From NCBI GenBank assembly GCA_029379385.1, contig CM055613.1, forward strand, positions 10,000,001 to 10,064,000: DNA of 64,000 nt, read 5' to 3'. Origin of the DNA: Quillaja saponaria. Its lineage: Eukaryota; Streptophyta; Magnoliopsida; Fabales; Quillajaceae. The position numbers and the translations under genes are program-made. Position 1 is the stretch's first letter, and each line of letters starts with the position of its first letter. Positions 25,901 through 39,200 of this stretch are shown here, piece by piece. The notes below the pieces were generated by a model. The model had not been told where the DNA came from. It was given only the letters and a program-made list of their open reading frames with translations, and ran no database searches.

Positions 25901-28900
25901 ACAGTCACTTAAATATTTCCACAGCTTCTTCCATCTAGAAATGTACAAAACATGAGCTTGCCTTCACAATTACAGGTTTACAGCCAATGGTGGCATTACA
26001 TAAACAATCAAGAATGACATATCATGAGAATGACAAAATCAAACTTCTAAGTTTTTTGTTCTAGACTGAGTGAGTTTAAGTGACAGTAGCGACAAGTCAA
26101 ACATGAAGTGGAATACTCCAAACGCATTCCTTACAAATCAAGACAGACCGAGATCCGCTTAACCCCTCATAAATGGACAGAGGTCGGAATGAAAAATCTA
26201 AGCCCCAACATATAGTTGCCTTAGGAGGTAACAAAAAGATTAAGATTTAAGACATTAAATAAACTTTTCAAACTATATCATTTATTGTGTGATCTGTAGT
26301 ACATGAATGATAACAATCATGGTAGAATGACCATCCTTGATACCACAATACCACACCAAATTCCCATACATAGTGTGGTTCTGAATTTCTGATGGTCTGG
26401 CTTTTGGCTTCATATCAAACTGAACAAAAAATAACAGAAAATGACTCGTGTTTCTTGGTGATGTGGTTGTCTTAAAAAATGTGATAAAGATTGATGGACC
26501 TAATGGTGTAACAGTGACTGAGTGACATTCATGATTATGGTGGTGATGCTAGCATGTCATAAGGGCTCTTGTACTAATCTGTGACAGAATAAATGGTACT
26601 TATGGCACTGGTATGATGTTGATGAATGATGTTGGTCCATCATACTGGTAAGTAATATGGTCTAAGATTTCACATATTCATATATATCTAAATGGTAGTA
26701 ACATTAACATCTTTACCTTTCCTCCAAATTTCTTTTTCCTTGATTTGGTCTAATATTGTCAACTCAACTCTGAAGTAATTCTCTTATACTCTCACTATTA
26801 TACCATACCACAGTATGAGTCCAAGTCATGTGAGTTGGACAATATCACACTAAAGCATGTACATTTTCCTTGTTGTCCAATTAGAAATTAAGCAATAAAT
26901 TCTAATATGCCAGTAGCTGATGGTTTAGACACTCAGAAATTTATAGGCATAAACTAACAACTCAGTGAAGCTCCTACTAGGATGGCCTCTGTGTAAGGGT
27001 GTGTGCAAGCACGTGAAATTGTGAGAGAAAAATCAATGGTCTTGATGAAAGATTAAGATGCTGAATTGTAACTGTCCACTTAAAGAATATCTGAGTATTT
27101 AAGGTCTATATAGCTTGATCAAATGCATCACTTCATCATTTTTGACGAAAACAACCATTTCCTATGTGTTCAACCAAACAACTACTACATTACAACATAG
27201 TGCCAATTCATGGAAGACATATTTATGTTATCTAGCTCCAAGGTTACTGGAACTGTCATACTTAGGAATAGAAAAGGGGAAGTAACCCACTTCTGTTATC
27301 AAACCAAACAAAAAATACACAGGCTTAAAGTTCTAGATTCGCCTGATGAAGATCACCAGTTTTTCAAGGAAAAAACTGTCTTGCCATCATCTCCCCACAT
27401 AATTCGGTACGAACAAATAATATCAAAGATTGCAGTTCCTAGATACGGTAAAACATATTATTTCAGTAAGCATCCAGGATATATTTCTATTTGTATGCAT
27501 AAACTAAATATATAATTCTTACCAGGCGTTGCATGTTAATTAGTTTGCTGATATCCACCGGAATGTCAACTGCAGTTAAGAAATTTCAGAAGAAAAAAGA
27601 TTACCACAGTGAAGTAACATATAGGGTAAACATTTGCAGGATCAAATTCAGAAGAAAGGCTCTTTTAACAAAATTGATGTAGTTACTCACATTCTGTACA
27701 GGGGAAGAGCATTACCTATTCTGTTATGTGTTAAATCAAGAGTACGTACAGATCTATCCAGATCAAGAATTTCATCAGGAAATGTCTGTTGACAAAAAGG
27801 AATGCACACGGTAAGTATACAAGATGATTTTTTTATTATTTTTTTTATAGAAAAAGAAGTTGTATTAAGATGGAATTGAAGTACAATGAGGAGGACAAGA
27901 AGTTCTCCTAGACAGGAAAAAAAAAATGAAAATGGCAGCCTTAATATAAAAGAGAACGTCAATCACTTTGCATGTCAACTAAAGAAATTCCCTGAAATGC
28001 TCCATATCACCACAGAGATGCATGAAAAATAATCTTATCCTAAAGAAGAGGCAATAGGAGATAATAGTTATGAAAAAATAACAGATTATGACAAACACAC
28101 ACAAGGAGATTTTCTTGGTAAGGTGTACTGCAACACAATAAATTTTGAACTAGATAATAGCTTAATAATCAATATGCTAGGTTGACTAATATAAACCTTT
28201 TTTGACCAATGTCTCATTGAACCAACAAAATACTCTTAAATATAAATTTTATGATGACCACACATCTAGAAGTCTCTAGTATTCAGAATCTAATCAATTT
28301 GACAACTCATCTTCTTTGATTGAAAATAAAAATCAATCCTTTTGTATGTTGTCCTTCCTATAGTTGTGCAGAAGGTATTAAATTGCAAAATACATACACT
28401 ATACAACAGTCTTAAATGAAAATTTTCATCAAATTTAACCTCCCTTTTTCCATACATAGTACATCCCAACATTTTAATTTTTTTCAGACAATAGCCTTGG
28501 CGCAATGGTAAAGTTGTTCCTTTGGTGACCTATAGGTCACGGGTTCGAGGCGTGGAAACAGCCTCTTTGCAAAAATGTAAGGGAAAGGCTGCGTACATGT
28601 GCGCCCACCCTCCCCCTACCCCCGCAATAGCCGGGGAGCACTTTGTGCACCGGGTGAGCCCTTTTTAATAGCCTCAAGCATCCATATTGGAATTATAATT
28701 AAAAGATAGCAATATAAGAAGTGGCTGGGTAGGTGAATAAAAAAAAGCTCCAAGGAATTCTTGATCATTGTGCTTTTCACAGGCCAAACGCACCCATCAA
28801 CCACTTTGACACCACAAATTGAACTGCTAACCTTAAAGCTAAAGTGTTGGACATCAATATCCTGTTTAATTGGATCAACGTGAGTTGCATATGCCACATG

Positions 28901-29437
28901 CACAACCCATCTCCAATTCTGCCACCACCTAAGTCTAAAATTAAGTCTATAACAGTACCATGTATTTTGAACCACTAGTTGTTAATCACTATCTTGCGGA
29001 TAAATGCTAATTAGCAGGATAGCATTAAACGCGTGATAGATTAATAAATATCAAGAAAATGACAAACTTGAATAAGACTATTAAGAAAGCAGAAGCTGAA
29101 CAGTTAAATGTGTAATCCCTGAATTATTCATAATAAGAAAGAGGATACCAGCCAAACCCGAAACAGACTATTCTTAGATGCATTGCATGAACAGAAGATT
29201 ACACCAATCAATTTTCTCTTACCCAGATACACCCATATTCTCATAATTCGAAAATCAAATTAAAAGATCCACGAAACCACAAATATGATAACCACAGCGA
29301 TGAACAGGAGATATAGAAAATGGAAAAAAATTGCTTACCTTCAATTTGGAATCGCGCAAAGCTACAATGCCCGTGGATCGCCACCGAGAAATCCTACTCG
29401 CCTTTGAGTCAGAATTCTTGCTAGATATACAACCCAT
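22998..29437 (-). CDS. Leucine-rich repeat protein with N-terminal MGC lipidation motif (AT5G07910-like)
   Basis: Nine coding exons: 29437-29339, 27785-27716, 27569-27523, 25799-25691, 25521-25436, 25060-24970, 24643-24558, 23302-23216 and 23108-22998. All have GT-AG borders and join in frame to 261 residues. The start MGCISSKN suggests N-myristoylation at Gly2 and palmitoylation at Cys3, hence a membrane-attached cytosolic protein. From about residue 45 onward it is a series of short 23-residue LRRs of the SHOC2/Ras-group type (LDLTHNRI, LDGNRITSLP, LSISGNLLTSLP, LDNNHVKQIP). The C-terminus is basic (ARRRKKFD). Such LRRs are protein-binding scaffolds; no catalytic domain is present. Exon count and length match the Arabidopsis protein I recall as AT5G07910 (262 residues). 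Intron 1 holds a SINE and intron 7 a tandem duplication. Confidence 0.93.
23348..23900. repeat. Tandem duplication, two 275-bp units, in LRR intron 7
   Basis: Copy 1 (about 23348-23622) and copy 2 (about 23623-23897) are nearly identical at a fixed offset of 275 bp. They differ at only a handful of positions (for example TTATGTAG/TTAGGTAG and CAACCGGG/CAATCGGG). The duplication lies wholly inside the intron 24557-23303, away from splice sites. The few differences suggest a recent event. Confidence 0.92.
28490..28674 (+). mobile_element. tRNA-derived SINE, Au-like
   Basis: The segment has a tRNA-like head with an A-box region (TGGCGCAATGGTAAAGTTG, from about 28498) and a B-box (GGGTTCGAGGC, about 28540-28550). 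These are followed by the conserved body words GGAAACAGCCTCTTTGCA, AAGGCTGCGTAC and GCACCGGGTGAGCCCTTTTT, typical of the plant Au SINE family. An 8-bp direct repeat AATAGCCT at 28490-28497 and 28667-28674 may be the target duplication, though it may overlap the element's own start. It lies in intron 1 of the LRR gene, antisense to it. Confidence 0.88.
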
Positions 29438-29690
29438 TTTGTTATCAAAGAAAAATTTTGAAAAAGAGAATGACTTTCAAAACAGCTACCACAACAAATC
29501 AAAAGCAAAATGGTGGGTAATTTCGAAGAGTTGCATAGGGTTTGACGCGGGGTCAATGGCCCAAAAATATGGAGGACCTGAAGTTATACGAGGAGGAGCA
29601 GTTGTCATTTCAAAGACTCAAGAGCCAAAAACCGCGTTGGCATCTCCATGGGTTTTTGGTCCTTCCAATGTATTATATACCTTCGACGTC
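29438..29690 (-). promoter_or_regulatory. 5' leader and core promoter of the LRR gene
   Basis: On the minus strand a TATA-like GTATATAATAC lies at about 29671-29681, some 240 bp upstream of the ATG at 29437. Transcription would begin near 29640. No G-box was seen here. Confidence 0.4.
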
Positions 29691-31997
29691 AAATACTCCA
29701 TACGTTTGATTTTTATACGCATCTTGAAACACGCGATGACAGTACGACATATCTGCTGTACAAAATTCTCCCCCAATTTTTGTATTTTGGTTTATATTAT
29801 GCTAAATTACACTTTTGGTCCTCGGAATTTACTTTAGTTTTGATCCTGACCTGTAATTTTACCTGTATTTGATGAATGAGTGAAGATTTTAATCTTTTTT
29901 AAAATAAAAAATGAAAACCGTTATTCTTTAAGTTTTTTATTTTATTTTTTATTACAACTTAGAATATTTTTTAGAAATTAAAAATGAGATTTTTTTAATA
30001 AAATTTATTATTTGGATAGTTTTCTATTGGTCGATTATGTCTTGGCAAACTATTAGCCATGTCACCATTTAACATTTTAGGTTAAGTTAAATAGGACGAA
30101 TTCAATTGATATAATTTTGTAGTTAGAGAAAGAAAATTAATTATAATAAATTAAAATATATAGACTAAAATAAATTTTAAGATAAAGTATAGGGACTAAA
30201 AATATAATTTAGTCTTTTTTACTTTATTATTTTCCTTTGTTCCAAATTTTTTTATATTTTATTTTGCTGACTACAAATTATTATAGGAGAAATTTTGAAA
30301 TACATTTTTGTCCTAAACTTTATCTCAAATTTTATTTTAATGCTCACATTTTCAATTAGCCTAGTTAGTTTTTTAACTTAATTCTGTAAATAGACAAGTA
30401 TTATATTACCACTTAAATCATTGGGGATGAATTATAATAATTTGTTCCAACCCAAGACATAAACTAAAACAAGGATAATTTAAAAATAAAAAAAAAATTA
30501 ACAAAAAATTGTTGACTTGCCTATCAAGATTGCTGAGGTGTCCATTTTTCGACATCTTGAATATTTGTATGTTTTTCCTCTTTTTGATGTTACGTTAATT
30601 GCATAATTAAAAAAACAAATTATTTTCTTCATGTTGGAATTCTACAAATTTTGAAAATAAAAAAAGACTTTTACCAATTAAATAAAGGCACGTTATAACC
30701 ACGACAACAACAATAAAAATTATAAAACACCCCTCATTTGAAAATACAACAGTCTCATTCTCCAAAAATTAAAATTAAAACATTATGACACACTATTTAT
30801 CGCTAAATAAAATAATAAATATATAATAAGGACACTATGTACACATACACTTCAATTATAAACAAATTAAATGAATTAGTCAATTTTAATTCGATTTGAT
30901 ATTCAACATATAGATTTGAGCATATGGTTTATCAATATTGTATAGTTCATTAGAAAGGAATTATTAATTTAAGGAGAAAAACATTGAAGTAATTAATTTT
31001 CGTGGAAGTTACTTTAAGTTATAAAAAAAAAAAAATCTATCTTCCCCTAAGGATTTTTTATTTATTTATTTTTCAATAAAATATCTCATTCGTTGAAAGA
31101 CTTCAAATAATCAGTTAACAATACAAGAAAAATAAAAAATTAACAAATCTTGACCAAATCTAGTAGTTACAACATGAACATCAACTCCCTTCCTTCGAAC
31201 TTAAGTATATATTTAAGCTCAGCTCTTTAATATATTATGAAAATTATCATATATTGATAACCAAATATTTTCATCAACAAAAATCTTTATCATAAATGTT
31301 GTAGATATGCGATATCTGTTACCTATATATATGTTACTCTAGATCAAAAACTCTTAAGGTGGATCAAATCAGAAACAATAAAACTTCAAAAAGAGAGACA
31401 ATATACATGAGAAAACTCAACTAAGCTCAAAATCTGTCATATAATGATCAAAATCTGAGACAAACAACACCTAACTTCTAGATTAACAAATATTATTAAT
31501 CTACACTTGTTGTGGCAAATCAACTAGAACAAATAAAGGTAAGTTTGATCTTCTAGTTTTAATAATCAAAAATAAAATATAAGAGCAAATATTATTTACT
31601 CACATGTGATTTACATGTTTTTTTATTTTGTCAACATGTGGTTATGGACTATCACCACTCATGTGATGTTTATATTATTATTAGTTAACTCAACTCAACT
31701 CTATCTAATTTTTATTTTTATTTTCATTCATTTCTAATGAAAATAAAAATAAAAATCATGTTACATGCTTCTATTTTAAAAATTGGAACCTAATTTAAGC
31801 AGCCTTAAATTTTACTTATTTAATTGAAAACAAACAAGACCTTCATGTTAGAATATACAACATCAAAGCGTAGAAAACAATACAAACTCCTTGTTAGACA
31901 TGCATTTGTTTACGTTACTTACAAGTCAATCCCCCCACCAAAACACATTCAAACCTGATTACCACCCCAACACAGAAAAAACTCAACCACTTGCCTC
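29691..31997. other. AT-rich intergenic region with a 21-bp perfect hairpin
   Basis: No gene is seen. At 31708-31728 and 31736-31756 there is a perfect 21-bp inverted repeat (ATTTTTATTTTTATTTTCATT and its complement, 7-base loop). The right end (after about 31850) should hold the promoter and leader of the small plus-strand gene. Confidence 0.5.
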
Positions 31998-32046
31998 TCA
32001 AGTTTCAAGTATCAAGTATCAAGTCTCAAGTCTCAAGTCTCAACAA
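31998..32046 (+). repeat. Heptamer tandem repeat (TCAAGTN) in the 5' leader
   Basis: Six units in a row, TCAAGTT, TCAAGTA twice and TCAAGTC three times, are followed by the degenerate TCAACAA. The array ends one base before the ATG at 32048. It fills the proximal leader of the small gene and creates no upstream ATG. Confidence 0.9.
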
Positions 32047-32047
32047 T

Positions 32048-32470
32048 ATGGGAGACAATGTTCCGAGCCTTATCCGGCTGCCTCCTGCTTCCGTAGAAAT
32101 CCCTGAGAAAGCACAACCGGTTAGTCCGATAGTGAAGATCAACATCCAGCATAATGGAAGTGAACTGTATGACTCATTTGAGCTCAGAGCCATGACACAC
32201 CAACTCAACAAGGCCATTCATGGCTCAAGAGCTTCCTCGCCAGCTTATCTAAAATCCCCAATCTACCAGCACCATTTGGACCGTCTCTACAGAGGAAATG
32301 CAAAGTCTCCAAGAAGAATTTTGTATTCTCAAAACAAAAAGGAATGTGAGAAAGGCACAAGAGAAAGTACCAGGGGATTTATGTCACAGCTGTGGATGAA
32401 GGTTAAACAAGGGTTGCTAAGGAAAAAGCAAAAAGCTGATGAGTTAAACAAAACCAAACGAATCAACTAG
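32048..32470 (+). CDS. Small basic protein of unknown function, 140 residues
   Basis: The open frame begins further upstream at a TTG inside the heptamer repeat. The first ATG, 32048 (context CAATATGGG), gives MGDNVPSLIRLPP and 140 residues. I see no signal peptide or transmembrane segment. Features: a Pro/Val-rich N-terminus, a central YDSFELRAMTHQLNKAI segment (about residues 42-58), a SPAYLKSPIYQHHLDRLYR segment (about 64-82), and a very basic C-terminal third (QLWMKVKQGLLRKKQKADE, about 113-131) that could bind nucleic acid or membrane. The look is of a plant-specific intronless gene, and I do not recognise a named family. It is convergent with the DGK gene and divergent from the LRR gene. 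Confidence 0.75.
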   Translation: MGDNVPSLIRLPPASVEIPEKAQPVSPIVKINIQHNGSELYDSFELRAMTHQLNKAIHGSRASSPAYLKSPIYQHHLDRLYRGNAKSPRRILYSQNKKECEKGTRESTRGFMSQLWMKVKQGLLRKKQKADELNKTKRIN

Positions 32471-33202
32471 GCAGTGTATGGGTTGAGTTTTTGCTGTGTA
32501 TATATATAAATATATCTTAAGAAGTCAAGGATCAAGCTATATGCTCTGCATCCTTGCTGATATACTCATGTAATCTGTATGACTTGCAAGGTAAAATTAT
32601 GGAGAAGCCTATACCAGAAAGAAATATCGTACAAATAGTTTCAGTTGCCCAACTTTCTTTGAGATCAGACACGGCTTGTGACATCAGTTTTTAGATTCCC
32701 ATTGCTTCATCACCTGTGTTTTTGGATTACAAAGGAGTAGATATTAGCACGAGGGATCTTCCAAAATGTACATTTAAAAAAACTGATTTGTGTCGTGCAT
32801 TTTAGTCTAATTGAACTCCAGAGTCCTAGAGCTATAAAAGCATACTCAAATTTGTTACTTTGCAATAATCCATGGCGTTTCAATTCCTTCTCACAATATT
32901 CTGTGACAGAAAACTCAATCATAGTGATATCACGTGTAAGAGATCAAAATTTATTAATATGGCCTATCCTAAAAATTTAAGTGGTATTTTGACAAAATAT
33001 CAACACCTCTAATAGTGATAAAACTTTTGGGTTGAATGATTCCTCTGACATCAAGAACTAGCCACATACAAGTTTCATTTACAATGCTTCATTAGAAACA
33101 CGCTTTTTAAATACAAGGTATGACAACAGAGAAGGGAGGGAAGAGGTATATATAGTTCGTAAAATCTTTTCTGAAGAGCTACTGCTACAAAACAAGAAGT
33201 CT
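32471..33202. other. Convergent 3' region between the small gene and DGK1
   Basis: This is the likely 3' untranslated sequence of the plus-strand small gene (left part) and of the minus-strand kinase (right part, from about 33060). No other coding signal is visible. Confidence 0.5.
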
Positions 33203-36200
33203 CTAAGATAGCCTCAGTGCCATTTCTTGTAGAAGAGCTCGCTTCTGTGAGGCATTAATTACATGATTTGTTTCAGCATTCTCGAGCACATCAGTGATTA
33301 TGGCAGCTGCATGACCGAGAGGTTCCTCAGCTGCCCTCTTCAACATGAAGGCCTGGGGAAAAAAAAACCCATGTTATTTTAGCAAAACAGTCAATTACTA
33401 TAATTTTAAGTAATGGTATGTTGGGTAAAAAGCTGATGTTTCTATACATTATCTGATTCCAACAAAAGATTTGGCACTGGAAGGGAGACACGAGAAGAGA
33501 GACAGAGGGCATTGGAAATATAAATGTTGAGGGGTTGGCGACTTACTAATTGGAGGAATAGTAAAACAAGAGAGAGGGGGGCGGGGGAGTAATTAGCAAG
33601 CATAACTTTCTAGCAAAGATACTTGCAATCACTACATAAGAGAAACTGAGATTCCAAATAGCCTAAGGTAGCAAAGCTAACTTCCACAAGGAATGCATTT
33701 AAAAAAGGAAAACGGATCTGTTGCTAGTTTAACTGCATAGTGGGTCAAAATAGATGTTGTAATTTCTAACAATTTCACTACAAAGAGAAATAATAATGTC
33801 AATATGAAAAAGAATGTAACTGTCAGAACATATTGAGTACAACACAAGTCTGCATAACATGATGAAAAATCAGAAAGAACCTGGCCATGATGGGTTATGA
33901 CTAATGTGCATGGTTGCTGAAACCAAGGTTCGCCATCAATTTGGACAGGAAATGAAGCACATAGCTGTATCTTAATCGACTGCCCTTGTGCAAGTCTCCG
34001 AGCTCGAGAAAGCCCAACCTGTTCAGGAAAAAACGGTAGTCAGAATACTATCTCCATACACAATTGAAACAACCCCCAAAACTGAACCTGGAAATGGCAA
34101 TCATGATCTAATTTGAGTTGTAGTCATGATCTTGTCAAAATAAGTTTGGTCCACTGCAGAGAACTTTGGGAGGCGGGAGACTTGGGAAACTGAATAAACA
34201 TAAAAAGGCATGGGCTGAAATTCAACCTCATCATTTACTAGGCAGAGGTTCTGCCTCCAGGTACAATATCATGAATTACGTGCTTCTGTGTCTTATTGGT
34301 CCTAGTTTTTGGTTTCTGAATCATTTTCAGGGAAAGGTTTTCTTCCCTGGCATTTTTTTTGTTTTCCAATCTTTTCTAGAGTTTTGAAAGCAATATATTT
34401 ATGCTAAAGCTAGATTGAAATGCTACAAATCAGATGACAGGAATAAAAAGCATATGTTAAAGCACCATTTTACTATTTAGTAAAAAAAAAAAAACTCACA
34501 ATCTTACCTGAAGCTTACCAAGGTGCCACGTTCCAGATATGCTCACAACCTCAAGTATCTTATCATGCATAGATTGTGGATCAAAATTATCATAATTCTC
34601 ATCCTCATTTTGCCACAAATCTACACCTCCCATGTAGCTCCCAATATTTGCAACCAGTACACCTTCTGCATCCTGCAAAGATTCAAAAAGAAAAAAAATG
34701 GAGGAGTTTCTTTATTGCTTTTACTTTTTTCTGTTTTATTCTTTTTCTTATTTTCTCCTGGAATGCAGGAATGCGTTGTATGAAAAAAAGAGAGATAAGA
34801 CTCCAGCCACTCAACCAGTAAAATAATTTAACCAACGGAGATACAATGTTCATAAAACACAAAGGAAAATAATAATAGCATTGGTGCTAAAGAAGATTAC
34901 ATTCTCTGAGCAGCTTAAGAGGTGAAATTAAAACACACTTAATTAATTCACAGAATGAACGGGAACCAAAATTCCAGGAAGCCATACTTTCAGAATTACA
35001 GAGCTGCATTCAACCAGCAATTTTTTTTCCTTTTTTGATAAGTCATTCTACCAGCATTTTTCTTACTCACCTCAGGGACCTCAATCTCGACACCATCCAC
35101 TTCAACTCGAACTTCCCAAGGAAAATCTGCAAACGTCCTGTCCATTATACCCTTGGCACCTTCTCGAGCGTAAAGAACCTTATTCATAAACTGCAGTTTA
35201 TAGGGATTTCAGCAATGCACTAAAAATTTAAATTGATAATTTTGTAATAGGAAAAACATGATATGATCATGGCTAATCAATAGAAAGTAGTTCTAGCAAC
35301 ATAATTTTCCACCAAATAAAGTGCAATATTCAATTTTTGTCTTTCGAGGATCTATAAACCCATATACTCTACACTAAACTAACTGTTCAACTGATCCCCA
35401 GTTCAGAATTATTGCTTCAATATAACAAACTTCAAACAAGGTGAAATGCATAGACGTAAGGTAAGGATCTCAAATGGTTTTTAACATTTTTACTTGATAA
35501 GTTCAGCAAGAACTCACAAAAATGGTCCCGCTGTAATTAGATGATCCTTACCCATATGTATTAAATATTGATAGCGACTCAGAATCTCTTTCAAGTCAAG
35601 GTAAAGCTTCACATAGTTTAGACGACATAGCTGCTAATGCTCCAAATGAATATTTCTCATTAATAAAATAGGTCAACTCATAAACAAATTAATCAGCGTA
35701 TCTCATTAAGTCTATGGGATGATCCTTCCCCAGCTCTGAATTGACCTACCCAAGGAATCTTTCCTGTATCATAGGGGTGGTGGGGTGGGGTCCGGCAGAT
35801 TGTAATAGATTTTGCACTAGCAACAAAAAATTTAAAAGCTAATAGCTAACTTAAAAAGCTAAGAAGCACGGGTACACCTACTGGTAAGGCATACCTGTAT
35901 TGGGCCCATACGCATTTACCCCAAAATGATTGTGATGAACTGGATTTAGAATCAGTACTTTCATCAATGACAACGGTGAAGGCAATGACGAAATTGCCAC
36001 TTTTGGTGTTTGATAACGTAGTAGAATATTTGTTTTCTTTAAAACTTTTTGATGTTGAGTCTACGAAGCGTTATGATTGTCAAATTAGATGTGTATTTTA
36101 TTTTGATGAACTTGAAACTTAGAAGTCCTGCAATTTTGAGCTTTGATTGTTGAATGAGTGTTATTGCTATGTCATACACTCATAGTCTCATAGACTCATT

Positions 36201-39200
36201 GTTAATATGTTTTATTTATTACATGTATATAATATTATTTAATTTAATATACCCATTGTACCAATATCCTAGATTATCTAAAAATTGTTGTACAGCATAC
36301 ATGGTACCCAGTACCATACCCGTTTAGTGCTTCCTAGCTTAAAAGCCATTGCACCAAAGATTAACACAGCTGGAAGAACTAAAGTTGAAACTCCATAACC
36401 TTATTGAACTATATTGGCTGCTTTTATATATTTGTAAAACATATTATCTCTATCATTATGCCCCAAAGATTATCGCAAAAGATTTTCAAGTAGAATTTCT
36501 TCTGGGGGAATGTGTTGATCTAAGACCAATATTGACTTTCACCCCTTCAAATGAAAATCATAGTAAGTATCTGAACAGTTTATCTTGTTTTTCCCTCTAG
36601 ACAAATAGCATGAAGCAATTTCTTTAGCATATACCTGGTCCCATATTTGCATAAGTAAATAATATCTTGCTTAACCAGATTACAGAAATGCCAGGCAATC
36701 CAACATTCAATTCCAAGTGGATATCAGATTACCTGATTATAAAACTTCTCTGGATTCTCCTCCCGCAGATTATGAATGTCCAAAGCAACCTTTGCATCAC
36801 AACCGATTCCTATAGAAGAAATGTCCGTCAAAAAGAGTCAAGAGTAATGAAAGAGATATCCTAGTTCATAGTCACAGTATTCAAGAGATATCCTTGCCGG
36901 TGATTAGCAAATAGAAGCATCACAAAACATCTGGTGGTTAACTGTGTATGTAATGTAAGAATTCACAAGACACTGATGCCAGTGTGGCAACTTAACTAAC
37001 CATGTATATATACACATACATGTCTTTCTGTGCCATATAGTCACATAAAAAAACTATTGAACATAGTGAAAGACAGGACTTAATCTTTTAAGCGTATTAT
37101 TTACACCTTGAAATTTTAGCTAGCCAATTAATTTTGTCTTTCAGCAGAGGCCCAGGCTTGACAGGACAGAAGTTTAAGTTAGTCTGCATATCAGACTTTG
37201 ATTGGACTTGATTCAAGATCAAACTAGAACATGCACTCTAAGTTCTTAGAGCAGGTTTATGCCAGTTAAGAAACAATATCACAATCTGCACAAAGCCAGT
37301 TTCCATTTTCATACAATATTATCAGCTATTTAAAATATATATCTATATGACTATATCTATATATGAATATCTACAATTAATTACCAAGATAGTTGTTCAT
37401 AAATTTCGGAGGCTGGAGTTGCTTTCCTTGTGGATTTACAACTTTTACCTTCCATCGGTCAAGAATGGTAACTGCAGCATGCTCTATGTGATGCAACACA
37501 GTGCAAAGCCCCCCTTGCCTCTCCACTGACCCCAAACCACCTCCCCAAGAGAGAACTCTGGCCAGATCATTACCTGTACCAGCAGGAAGAATGGCCACTG
37601 GGGGAGGGGATACAAAATTTTGCTTGTCTATGGCATTAAGGACCCAACCAACAGTACCATCCCCCCCGCATACAAGAACTCTGAAGTGAGGCACCTTTCT
37701 AAATAAATAGAGACCCACCTCTGGTCCTTGTGTTGAGCTCAATTCAAAAACCTAAACCAAAAACCAAGGTTTATTAAATTACACGTTGAAATGACAATGG
37801 TAGAAATAAAGGATCGACTATAAGTATGAACTGTGACCAAGAAAAGTAAGCAAAAAACGAGGCAAGAATCTCCTATAATTCTACCACCTAGAGAGTGTCC
37901 AATCGAATTTTAAAATACTTCCCCGTGAATTTTTCCATAATCACATTTTTTTAATGAATAGATAAATTTGAATGAAAAAATACTGTATGGGGGAACACAT
38001 GCATGTATGAGATATAGATATCAGTAACCACCAACAGTTAGAGTGCTGTATTGTGAGTACAAGATTTCAAAGTTTTAAAATTAAAGGTGTTAAAGAATTC
38101 CACCAAAATGACTACACAAGCAAAACGGGTGAGCAAATAGATAGACAAGATAAAACGAGCTTAGGAAGATTTCTGTTTATACCCTTCAAGGTCCAAGAAA
38201 TGCTCGATAATCTCTGTTTGTTTACTTCTTTTGTAACTGGGAGAGGGGGAGGGAGGGGGATTTTAGAGAAGAGATGGATAATTTATAGAAAGAAATGGCT
38301 CATTGGCTAAATGCATGTATTATAACTGATAACGAAGAAAGAATCAAAACTTCAAATTTTTTATAGAGCACACACATGAGGTGAACAGAATCTTATAGAC
38401 AAATCAGTTAATAAAAGAATAGAAGCAGGTTTTATTAACTCTGAGTTATATAGGTTTTATTAAGACTTGAGGCTTAATAAGTTTTTCAGTACCACTCACT
38501 TAGAACAACAAAGTAAAATAACTCATAAATAAGGATCCTTATTTGGGTTTTGATCAATTGGATTGTTTCTTTGCAGATTGAATATGAAGCTGTTTATTGG
38601 TCATCAGAATAGCAACTGCATCAGACTGTCTCTCTTAAGACCTATTACATCTCAGAAAACTTATATCTAGTTTTGACTAAGACTAAAATAATTCTTTGTG
38701 ATGGAAATATCAAACCTGAGCAGGATTTAAAAGAATATTCAAACGTAGCCTAAGCGAATCACCACGCTGAGCACCACTCTTCTTGTTGATAAAAACTAAC
38801 AATGGTCTTGAATCTGGAGGCAAATCAATCAGCTCGTATTCCAGTTTAATTTCCAACATTTGAGACTCAACCTTCTGATTGATTGATGAACTTCTCTTGA
38901 AACTGGGCTTCTTATCCATTTTGTTATCTACATCAGCATCTTGATGTTGAATATCCTTATCCATGCTACCATTACAATATTCCTCTGCTCCATGAGAGCC
39001 ATTACCTATTTGATGACTATCAGCTGTACTATCAGTGGACATGTCACCAGTATCACTGCTATTTCCGGTGTCAGCTGATGGTTCAATTCCCTGCTTGTAC
39101 TTTTTGCTCCGACTTCTGATAGTTGCACGAACTGACAATGCTATCTCATTTGCTCCATGAGTAATGGAGCTCAAAAAACTCCCTGGCAAATTCAGGTTTA

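Noticed and set aside
27210..27515. 101-codon plus-strand ORF in LRR intron 3
   Set aside because: It is antisense and intronic, with no recognisable family or own promoter.
28498..28551. tRNA gene
   Set aside because: The A and B boxes belong to a SINE head; there is no cloverleaf acceptor stem, and the SINE body follows.
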